A stretch of DNA of 64,000 nt, taken from contig NC_052354.1 of NCBI RefSeq assembly GCF_009727055.1, positions 35,552,067-35,616,066 of the forward strand, in the 5' to 3' direction. The translations under genes and the position numbers were made by a program. Each line of letters begins with the position of its first letter. The stretch's first letter is position 1. Under the pieces are notes generated by a model, which saw nothing but the letters and a program-made list of their open reading frames with translations, searched no databases and was not told where the DNA came from. This document shows, in pieces, positions 36,401-48,400 of the stretch. This stretch comes from Benincasa hispida (Eukaryota; Streptophyta; Magnoliopsida; Cucurbitales; Cucurbitaceae).

Positions 36401-39400
36401 TACTCGACATATAATACCATGTTCTACATCATTCTATTGTACTCGGTAGTTTTCAAATATATTTTCACTCATCTATTATTCATAATAAAGTTACAAATAT
36501 GTAGGGAACAAACAAACCCTAGACTAGGTATGTGCAATTACGATCAAAGGACAACTATACATAAATATGTAAAAACATATTATAACACTCTTCCTTAAGC
36601 TGGAGCAAATATGTCAATCATGTTTAGCTTGTTACATAGATGGCTTATTCTTGCTCCACTTACCGCTTTCATAAGAATATCTCCTAATTGTTCTTCAATC
36701 TTCACATACCCTGTGGACATCGACCCTTGTATTTTTTTGCGAATAAAATGACAATCCACTTCAATATATTTAGTTCGTTCATGAAACACTGGGTTAGATG
36801 CAATGTAAAGTGCAACTTGATTACCACACTATAATTTACACGGTAACACTGAAGCCCATCTCGGGTAATAGTTGGTGTATCTATACTATTTCACACATAG
36901 ATTGTGCCATGGCTCGATATTGACTCAGCACTTGAACGAGAAACTACATTTTATTTCTTACTCTTCCATGATACTAAGTTTCCTCCTACAAAAACACAAT
37001 ATCTAAAAGTCAATTTCCTATCTTCTCGAGATCCAACCCAATCAGCATCTAAAAAGCATTCAACTTTCTTATGACCATGATCTTTATATAAGATCCCACA
37101 TCCAGGTGTAGGTTTCAGATAACATAGAATTTGTTCTGCTGCAGCCCAATGATCCACGGTAGGAGAAGACATAAACTGACTCACAATACTTACAGAATAA
37201 GTGATGTCTGGTCATGTCACTGTTAAATAATTTAATTTTCTAGCTAATCTTCTATATCTTTCAGGATCTTTAAATAATTCTCCTTTAGCCGGTTGCAGAT
37301 TTGGTATCATCGGAGTACTACATGGTTTGACTCCTAGATTTCCTGTCTCACACAACAAATCAATTATATATTTTTGTTTTGACCAGTAAATGCCTTTCTT
37401 GCTTCTCATTACTTCAATGCCCATAAAATACTTTAATCGTCCCAAATCTTTCGTATGAAATTGACCTTGAAGGAAAGTCTTGAGGGAAGATATACATGAT
37501 GCATCATTTCCAGTTATAACAATATCATCAACATACACAACAAGCAAAGTAATACCATTATCAGATCGTCAATAGAAAACAAAATTATTAGACGTACTTT
37601 TCTTCATACCAAAACTTTCAAGTGCTTGACTAAACTTACCAACCCATGCACGTGGACTTTATTTCAGACCATACAGAGATTTCCGAAGTCGACATACTTT
37701 TTCACTCTCCCCCTGAGCAACAAACCCAGGTGATTGGTCCATATAAACTTCTTCTTGAAGATCACCATGAAGAAAAGCATTCTGTATGTCAAGATGATGC
37801 AAAGGCCAATTGTGGGTAGTAGCCATGGAAAGAAAGAGACGGATGGAGGTTAATTTGGCAACTCAAGAAAACGTATCTAAATAATCAGTCCCATGGACTT
37901 GGACATAACCTTTGGCAATAAGACGAGCTTTCAACCGAGCCATTGTTTCATTAGGATTAACCTTGACAACAAACACCATTTTACACCCAATTGCCTCTTA
38001 CCTGCAGGATGAGAGACTAAATCCTAGGTACCATTATCATCAAAAGCAGTCATCTCTTCAATCATTGCACTATGCTAGCTAGGATGAGATTAAACTTCAT
38101 GAACAGAGTTAGGAATAGAGGTGGAATTGAGGGATGTAATAAAAGAATATGTGGGCGAGGACAACCGATTATATGAAACAAACAAAGAAATAGGATAAGT
38201 ACAAGTGCATTTACCTTTTCGAAGGGTAATGGTCATCACTGATCCTGGATCAGATGTCGAAGAAGCCAGTGGTGGAGGACATGTGATGTATTATCTTTAG
38301 AGGATCTTGTTCAAATCTTGAACAATCTTGTTTAGTTATAATGTTCTTGTACAATTCTTTAAGTCTAGGTCTTTCCTTTCTTTATTATCTTTTACCAACG
38401 GTAAAAAGAATGTTTCAACTCCTTAGTCTCTTTTGTAACCTAAGTTAAGTTAGTCTAACCCTAACTAACTCTTCTGTACAAAGCCTATGTACAAAGCCTA
38501 TAAATAGGGCTGTCCTGAACATTTGAATTCAATAACACATTGAGGCATTTTTTGAGAATTCTAGTGTGCACCAACTTTGGTATTAGAGCACTTGATCCAA
38601 AGGTTTGAAAACATCCTTCGAGTTGGATCGTTTCACAGTCATCGATCAACGCTTGCAGTTGGTTGAGGCATCCATGGTAGACTTCAAGAAGCAAGTCGAG
38701 AACAACATTGCCATGATGAGAGAGATGCAGCAGACGATGGGTCAATTAACTCGCTAGATCAACAAATTGACCATCAATCATCCGGTCTTGATGGAAGAGA
38801 GACAGCTGGTGGAACCAAGAAGACAACCTGGGAAACCAAGAAGACAGCCGGGGTTCCAAGAAGCTGATGAACCAGCACTACCTTGCAGACGTTTAGAACT
38901 CCCTTTCCAGCACTAACTTGAAGCCCAAATGCCCGACTTCGTGATGCAAGACTCCGAGTCCTCTGATTAATATGATATCCACGCTTTAGAACATCAAAAA
39001 TTCCTTGAGAGGGCTCCAAGAAGAGGCGTTTGGAATCAAGAATTTCAAGAAAGAGCTCCAAGAAGAAACCAACGGGATCAAGATTATGATGATAGGCCTC
39101 CAAAAAGGCAGCCATATCCTTTCCAAGAAAGTCAAGAAATTAGAATGAAGGTGGATTTGCCAAGCTTCAATGGTTGAATGGATGTTGAATCCTTCCTTGT
39201 TTGGGTAAAAAATGTAGATTTTTTTTTTTGAATATGCTAACACTCTCGAACATAAGAAGGTTAGATTAGTAGCCTTCAAACTCAAGAGTGGTGCCTTAGC
39301 TTGGTGGGATCAGCTTCAAAACAACTGCCGATGTTATGGGAAGCAACCAATTAAGAGCTGGCCCAAGATTCTACGTTTAATGAAGAAATGTTTCCTCTTT

Positions 39401-42400
39401 GTCAATTACCAACAAATCCTCTATAATCAATATCAAGAATGCATCCAAGGTAATCGGTCAATCATGGATTACACCAAGGAGTTCCACAGATTTGGGGGCA
39501 AGAAATAATCTACCCGAGACAGAGCACCAACAAATATCAAAATTTGCCAAAGGGCTGCATGATGACATCAAGAAAACAGTGAACCTTTATCCCTTAGCAT
39601 ACCTCTCGGGTGCAATTACTCTAGCCACTAAAGTGGAAGAGCAAGAAGCCACCAATCCTACACATTTCACTAGAAAGTCAAGCTGGGTTCCCAACTATTC
39701 TGGACAAAGAAGAGCCACCCTTGAGCAGGCGACTACCAATGCCACAAATAATCCTTTTGCTCAATCGAAAAAGGAGGACAATCAATCCAAACAGCCGATG
39801 CAAAGCAAAGCCTTTCCTGCCAATCCTGAGTATTCCTTTCTAGAGAGATAATTTAAGGAATACTTGGTCACTTATCTCAAATTCCTGCCTCGGGCTATCT
39901 TCAAATTTTCTCTGATAAACTTAACATTATCTGAAGTCTGTTGTACTAGTTCTCATCCTATCAACTTCCTTTCTCCAACCTCATTCCAACATACTGGCAT
40001 ACAGAAAGGTCTACCATACAAAGCCTCGTACGGAGCCATTCCGATATTTGAATGATAGCTGTTATCATACGCAAACTCTACAAACGATTAGGCAAGGACC
40101 TTAAATATCAGAATGAACTAACTCAAATGGAGCACTTGCTTGTTTGTTGACTCTCGGACTTGAACTAAGGCGATGAGATTTAGCAAACTGATACGAATCA
40201 CAAATCAAAGAGGAAAAAGACTGAAATTCTGGATAGAGTTTCTTCATCACGAATAAAGACAGATGACCCAAATGACAATGAACTTTAAACAGAGATTTAA
40301 TTCTAGAGTAGGCCACAACTTTTGGTAACTGATGATAAAAAATATAAAGGCCCCTTGACTCATATTCTCTACCAATAGTCTTCTTCTTCATATGATCCTG
40401 AAACAAGCAATAACAAGGAAAAAAACGAGAAAACATAGATAAGGTAATGAGTAAGTTGGCTAATATAGATTAAATTGAAAAATAGTTGAGGAAAATGCAA
40501 AATAGAAGACAGAGGAAGAGATGGGGTAAGGTTAATGGTGCCATAACCAAGAACAGAGGATGTTGAGTCATCTGCCAAAGTGACAAATGGGGAAGAGGCA
40601 GGTGACGAAGTTGTAGAAAATAAGTTAGAATTACCTGTTATACGAGCTGTGGAACTAGAGTCTATGACCTATTTGGTAGAGGATGTAAAGCGACATTTCG
40701 TATTACTTGTGTCAGTAATGGTGACAATAGGATTAAATGAAGATGATGCTTGCAATCATTGCTGTTTTGCTTGAAATTTAGCAAACTCATCTGCAGAAAT
40801 GGTAATTGACTTCTTTGTCATATCACTGGTGGAAGCTGTTTGCACATGCTAAGATCGTTGATTCCTATATAACTTCCGACAATCACGTTTCAAATATCCA
40901 GGCTTCCGATAGTAGTTACAGACAATCTCCATAGAATCTGATTTTCGATAATCATAACTAGTTCTCTGAAAATTGTTGTCCATCCCTCGAGTGACCTTGG
41001 GGTTATCATTCTTGCTAACAAGAGTGCTGCTAGGTTGAGGAACAGACAAACTGGATTGAGAACTCTCGATACGAAGATCACAACTGAAAGCATCTTCTAG
41101 TGACGAGATTTCAGAGTCAAAGAATTTGTGTTTTAGCTATTCCAAATTTTGGTGAAAGTCCATTTAGAAAAATCATAACAACCATCTTTTCTAACCGAGC
41201 TTGTTGGAAAGTCACATTTCAAATATCCAGGCTTCCGATAGTAGTTACAGACAATCTCCATAGAATCTTCGATAATCATAACTAGTTCTTTGAAAATTGT
41301 TGTCCATCCCTTAAGTGACCTTGGGGTTATCATTCTTGCTAACAAGAGTGCTGCTAGGTTGAGGAACAGACAAACAGGATTGAGAACTCTCAATACGAAG
41401 AACACAACTGAAAGCATCTTCTAGTGACGAGATTTTAGAGTTGGAAAGAATTTGTGTTTTAGCTATTCCAAATTTCGGTAAAAGTCCATTTAGAAAAATT
41501 ATAACAACCATCTTTTCTAACTGAGCTTGTTGAACTTTAACATCTGGGCTAAAAGGTAATAACAAAGCAAGCTCAGCAGCTATCTTCTTAAGTCTCATAA
41601 AGTAGCTGGTAATAGATTCAACTTTTTGTTTGGCACGAAAGAACTGCATACAAACTTCAAACATTCTATGGACTTGCTCTTTGCTTGAGTATAAAAATTC
41701 TAAAAACTCTAAGAGTTCCTTCACAGAACTACAATGATCGACCAAACCAATTACCTCACTTTCAATGGAATTCTTGATCTGAAGATAAAGTCTAGCATCA
41801 TCACAAAGCCAATCTTTCCTTTTCTTATCATATTCTAGTGGATTCTCAGTCGTATGACTATCCATATCAATACTTCGTAAATAAAATAGAACTGTCTGAT
41901 GCCAATCATAGTAATTAGATCCGTTTAGCTTATCTTCTGTGATCTTTGAGACTAGGGGAATCACAATAGATACCACCAAATTCTTCACCTCATCCATAAT
42001 GAAAACAAAGAGGCAGAATAAAAAATAGGGTAAAATCACACCAAATGGTCAAAACAGCCACAAACCCTAAGGACAAAAGGTGTATTCTTCAAATATCTTA
42101 ACACCCGAATGGATTCTGATGGAACCAAAAACACAGACTAATCGAAAAAGTGGATTCGAGATGAATTGAATTGACGGAACACGAAACAAGCCCCCTACGC
42201 GCTTGCACGGAGCAAAAATCTTCCGGCGGCACGTGAACCTCATGCGTGGTGTTTTCCGACGGACGACGAAGACAGACGGATGCGACGCTTCTCCTAAGGT
42301 GGGCGGTGTAGACAAACAACCACTCAAACTCAATGACCCAAACTCAAACCCTAACCTCGGGAGGACCATTTCTTTGGTATCGTTTAATTCCCATAAGAGC

Positions 42401-45400
42401 CACGAATCAAAAGAAAATTTATACTACCAAACTACTCCTATTACTACAAAAACGTAGCAACAGTGGTAAGTACGGGATCGAACCATAGGGAGGCATAAAA
42501 TTAATTCTCTCTTAAGTTAAATTTGACTGTGGAAAAATAGTAAAAATTGGTTTTGGGTTTTGATTAATTTGGAAACTTGCAGAAAAATAAATTGCAAGGG
42601 ATAAATGTAAACAAGAATTGGTTCATCTAGTTTTCAGATCAAGTTAGACATTCAATATAATTTCGATCATAGTTTTCTGTCGATTGACTATGCGTTCGAA
42701 TTATGCATGCATAACTACTCGCTCGATTCGATTTAACTAGTCTCTACAAAGGTGGACAACTAGCATGAATCTAATCGAGAAAGCGTCCTAATTATTAATT
42801 AAGGTCAGAAAGGCCATTCCTTTATTAGTCTACATACCTCTAAATTCTATTGGGTTTGATAGCGTCCATATAGAACTAAAAACACATGCATTACGATTTA
42901 GGATTCAATTATGTTGATTAACTGTCAGGAAAACCATGTTCAATTAACCGATTCTGTCTTTGAACCTAGCAATTAGACGTTCTAGGAATAGCCATCAAAA
43001 GCCTAATTTACTATTACTACTTAAGACCTTAGCAAGACTAAGAACCGATTAGCATGCACGATAAAGCGTGAAAGTCAACATCAATAATCATGCTTGGAAA
43101 TTTAAATAGATTCAAAGATAACACAATTCCGAATTGCAAGAATCAATTAAAAACAAAAAACTCACAGTTGACATCGAATCCTTGATCCAAGAAACTAGAT
43201 GAAGATTAACTCATAAATTCATAGACAAATTCAAGAGTTCAAGCCAATACATGTTTACAATCCAAAATAAGGCTAAAATTCTAACCTAATGATATCGAAA
43301 ACATCAAAGGAAAAGAAGATAGAAAAGCCTCTCCTCGGCCTCCATAGCCTCCAAGTTCATATTCCTTCAGCCTCTAAGAATTTTCAGCATATTTTGGCCT
43401 AAAACCGAAGAGATGTATTTATAGAAATAGATGCAACATTGCAATGCTAGAAAGAGCGTTGTAACACTTGACAAATTATGCCACGAGCGTCAGGGAAGCG
43501 TTGCAATGGTGGTGTTGCATTAATCTTCGGAGCGTTGCAATGTTGAGGGTAGCGTTGCACATCAACATTCTGTCTTCTGGCATCAGACGAACGTTGGACC
43601 TAGGCAAGGGATAAGCGTTGTGACGTTGAAGTAGGGGCATTTTGGTCATTTTTGCTCCTTTGAAGTCTAGATGCTCAAATCGACTCCAATTTGTTTCAAG
43701 TTAACCACGTTCAACCACAAATAAATAGTCATACCCAAAAAAAAGTCTCCCTCTCCTCCCTCCTCCTCCTCCCTCTCCCTCCCCGCCCCTTCTCAGCCTC
43801 CCTCCCCCTCCGCTAACCACCTCGCCGGTTCTCCCGATGGATCCTTACAATAATTGTGTCCCTTTCCTCCTTCCCTCTCCAGTGGTTCCCCTTCCCGTGC
43901 CCTGTTGTGTGGTGGGCTTTTGTGTTTTCCGGTCATGGAGATTAAACGTTGTAGCATTTTGGGTCATTTCTTTTGTATGTGGCAAGAGGGTTCAGGATTC
44001 ATAGTGGAAGATTTGAAAAGAGGCCAGTCCTTGTTCCTTTCTTTAGCAACAACCATTTGGCTTAAAGAGAGCTTTAGAAGACTTTTGTTTGTTTCAACAA
44101 TTGAGTTCTTTTTGTTAAAGGAAAGAGTAGATGAGAGTTTCATACGTCTAGCCAAATTCAGAGCTAATGACAAATGGTTTGTAGAATGTGTAGTGTGGCC
44201 TGCCACAGGGGGAAGAAAGAACATTCACGTTCCTTATGGGGTTGGAAGTTTAGGCTGGCAAGAGTTCAAGGAAATGGTTGAAGCCAGCATTCATATCTTC
44301 AAAGATCCATCAGTTCAGCAAGCCCTTCAAGTGAAAAGCTTCTCAGAAGTGGTGAAAGGTAGGTTCTCTCAACCATGTCCAAAGCCTTCAAAGATTAAGT
44401 CAGTTGCACTTCAAAAATCCTTTGTTCAGAGTCAATTAAAACAAGGTGGGAGGTCTTTTTGGATTCAAAAAGATCATGAAGTCCTCAAAGAAGATTTTAG
44501 TAGTTTATGGCTCATTTCAAGGCTTCTAGTATTTAATGATTGGAAGGAAATTTCGAAGGTTTTGAGTGAGGCCTTCAAAACCAGTGTCACTATCAATCCT
44601 CTGTTTGCAGATAAAGCCTTAATCAAAGTCAGCAGTGGTGATTTGGACACTCTGATATCAAATCCGGGCAAATGGCAGCTGTTTGGTTCTTTTCATTTGT
44701 TGTTCAAAAAATGGAACCCCATAAGGCATGGAAGAGCCTTAGTAAGGTTTAGGTTTTACCCAATAGTTGTTGAACTCGAGGTTGGTAATAAACTGAAGCT
44801 GTAATGAAAGGTTTTGGAGGTTGGATTTCAATCAAGAACCTTCTACTGGATTATTGGGGAAGAAATACATTCGAAGCCATAGGTGCTTACTTTGGGGGTA
44901 TGGAATCAATTGCCTTGGAAACTCTTAACCTAACAAATTGTTTGGAAGCCAAAATTCAAGTTAGAAGAAACCTATGTGGGTTTATGCCGGCCACAATTGA
45001 AATAAAGGATGTAACTCGTGGGAACTTTTATCTAAATTTTGGAGATATCGATTGTTTAGAAGCTCCATCCAAGGCAGTGGGGAATTTATTATTTAAGGAT
45101 TTTTCTAATCCAATTGACCTTGTTCGGTTGAATGATGTTATTAAAGATGATGGAGTAAATTTCAAATTAGATATTTCGGAATGGACCTTCCTTGTCTCCT
45201 CACATTCCAAGCCTACCTTTTCAAGAAATCCGAATCCGGTCCAGGGCCCCTGCAAAGAACAGCAAGAGACAGAGGAAATCGAAAAGCCTCATTCTCCTCT
45301 TTCAAGGAGTTTATTTACGAGGACTCCAACCACCCCTGCATCTATCTCAGCCGTGGTAGTCAATCAACCTCCTGCAAGTGAAGAGTCTTGTGCGAAAGAA

Positions 45401-48400
45401 GTCAACCGTCACTGCCCTTTAATGACAAAGTCGAAAAGGTGCCACGAGCCTTTAGAAGAGAGAGAAGGAAGCTATTAATTGTGTAACCGGCCTCTTGTCT
45501 GTGGAAGTTGAACAGTCACTTATTAAAAAAAAAAGCAGTCAGCATTGCTTTTCTCAAATGCCAAAGTAGTCCATTCGTCTTCCAAGACAACTGCTCTGCT
45601 CCCCTATTCCAACCGGACTAAGCCTGTCTCTTATACACATCTAGATGTGTATAAGAGAATGGTGTTCAGGGCAGAAGGTAAACTGGGATAAATCAGCCCT
45701 TTACGGTATAAATGTGGATGAAAATGAGTTGTTATCCACGACTGCTTCATTAAATTGTAAGGCAGATCAGCTTCCAATCCTTTACCTTGGGCTGCCTTTA
45801 GGTGGATACCCGAAAAAATTGTCTTTTTGGCAACCAGTTTTGGACAACTTTCAAGCTAAATTGGACAAATGCGTTTCAACCTTTCTAGAGGTGGTAGAGT
45901 CACATTATGCAAGTCAGTTTTGTCTAACCTCCCAACGCACTTTATGTCATATTCATATTGCCGGATGGAGTTGCTTCAAAATTGGAGAGAATCACAAGGA
46001 ACTTCTTTTGGGAAGGGCATAATGGCAGCAAGCTAAATTATTTGGTGAAGTGGGCTTTGGTACAAAAACCTATGACAGATGGAGGCCTTGGCCTTCGTGA
46101 ATTCAAAACTATGAATTTAGCACTACTTGCTAAATGGGGCTGGAGATTTTTCAAAGAGGAAGGCTCATTTTGGGGGCAAATTATCAGAAGCATTCATGGC
46201 ATGGATCCTTTTAATTGGCACACGGCAGGTAAAGGGGGTAGAAGCTTGAGAAGCCCATGGATCAGTATTTCTAAATCTTGGCTAAAAGTTAAGTCGTTGG
46301 CCACTTTCAAACTTGGAAATGGCAGCAGAATTGCATTTTGATTGGACCCTTGGGTGGGAGTGGCCCCTTTCAGTTCCTTATTTCCAAATCTCTTCCGAAT
46401 CACCTTGTTTCCAAATTGCTCGGTTGCTGACCATTGGGACAATAGTTTAGCTGCGTGGTCAATCACCTTTCGTCGATTGCTTAAAGAAGAGGAGATCATC
46501 TCTTTTCAAGATTTGCTAGGGGTCATTGCAACAAGGAAAATTTCAGAAGTTGTTGATAGCAAGGTATGGTCTATCTCAGCCTCGGAACTCTTTTCGGTCA
46601 ATTCACTTGGAATACACCTTTCCTACTCCTCCCCAATAGATAAAACTTTCTACTCGGTCCCGTGGAAGACTTGCAGCCCAAGAAGAATTAACATTCTAGT
46701 TTGGATAATGCTTTGTGGTCAATTGAATGTAGCTTCGGTGTTGCAAAGCAAGCTGGCAGCCAACTATATCTCTCCTTCAATATGCCCTTTGTGCCTAAAT
46801 TGGTCAGAAGACTCCCTCCACCTTTTCTTTGTTTGTGCCTATTCAGCTTGGTGTTGGANTGTAAACAAGCACCAAGGCCATGTAAATCAAGGGCTAAACG
46901 TCTACATAAAACCAAGCATGCCCCTGCCTTTTTAAATCCTTCCCTAATCATTTTATCAGAAGAAAGCTAGCAAAGGACTCAATCAAGAAATCAAATATTA
47001 AAGCCAAGTTAGTGGCAATTCACAATCCGGATTTATTAGAAGCTCAGTGCATATCAATTCAAGGTCAACCTCAGTATTCCAGGTCAGCCCCCCTTCCTCC
47101 TCTCCTTACTCTTTTTGAACACTCTATTTTTTCTCTACCTAATTCAGAGCATACCTTTCTGAGAGGTTCCACAACCAATCCGGGTGAGTTCTCAACAAAC
47201 AAAGGGGATGTCTTCCTTCATTCTCCCTTCAGTGTGAGTAGTGAAGAAGAGGATTGGGCTAGATCAGATGGTTTTTTAGAAGAAAAAAGAAAAGAAGACC
47301 CAATTGTACCGGATTTAAATCCCCTGTTTCAGACAGAGGAAGACAACCCTTCAGAGGCAGTTGGCTCAGTTTTTACAGCCATTCCGTGTGACCTCCCAGC
47401 TCACCTAACCTCAATTGTCACGGATTGTCATTTCATCCTGGATTAATGATTAGTAGTTGAGGCTATAACCCTTCCTTTAAGCTAGAATTATGAGAATTGT
47501 GTCGTGGAATACTAGAGGCCTGAAAGATGTTAATAAAAGGTTAGCTCTCAAGTGTTTTCTAAAGAAAATTAATCCAACAGTAGTTCTAATTCAAGAATCA
47601 AAGAAAGATAGGAATTGAGCTTCATCAAAACCTTGTGGAGTTCTAAAGATGTAGGATGGGAATTCGTGGAATCATATGGTTATTCAGGTGGACTATTGAC
47701 TCTATGGGATAAGAATTTGATCTCTGTGGTTGAAACTTTGAAAGGGGGTATTCGTTATCAGTAAAATGCATCACCGCTTGCAATAAGACTTGCTGGATCA
47801 CTAATGTCTATGGACCAAATGATTACAAAGAAAGAAAATTCATGTGGCCAGAACTTCTATCTCTTTCATATTATTGTGTAGAAGCATGGTGTATCGGGGG
47901 AGACTTCAATATCACAAGATGGGTGCATGAAAGATATCCTTTGGGTAGAAATACTAAAGGAATGAGGAAATTTAACAACTTCATAGACCAGGCCAATCTT
48001 TTGGAGATCCGGTTGGGAAATGGCAGTTTCACTTGGTCTAGGGAAGGTGTTTCAGCTTCAAGATCTCTTTTAGATCAATTTCTCATCTCCAAAACTTGGG
48101 ATGAGTTATTTGAAAATTCCAGAGCAAATAGACAAGTCAGATCCTTCTCAGATCACTTTTCAATTTTGCTAGAAGCTGGGTCATTCAGCTGGGGTCCTTC
48201 TCCTTTTAGATTTTGTAACAGCTGGTTGTTTAATAAGGAGTGTGTCAAAATCATCGAATCAGTTTGGTCAAGCAGTAAATTTCAAGGGTGGGCTGGTTTT
48301 GCCCTTAATCAGAAGCTGAAATGTGTAAAGGCAGCAGTAAAGGAATGACCCTCAAAATTCCAAGAAGAAGAGGGATGGTTAAAAGAAATAGAAAAATGGG

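Noticed and set aside
43741..43850. CT-rich tract as a plant core promoter (Y patch) for a host gene
   Set aside because: It is bounded on the left by the LINE target duplication and leads into LINE ORF1, so it is the LINE 5' UTR.
44802..44806. TAATG stop-start overlap suggesting coupled translation of two LINE ORFs
   Set aside because: The DUF4283 domain continues across it, so it is a frameshift within ORF1.
46688..46970. Novel frames crossing 46,859
   Set aside because: They read through an N at a probable misjoin; the protein is artificial.
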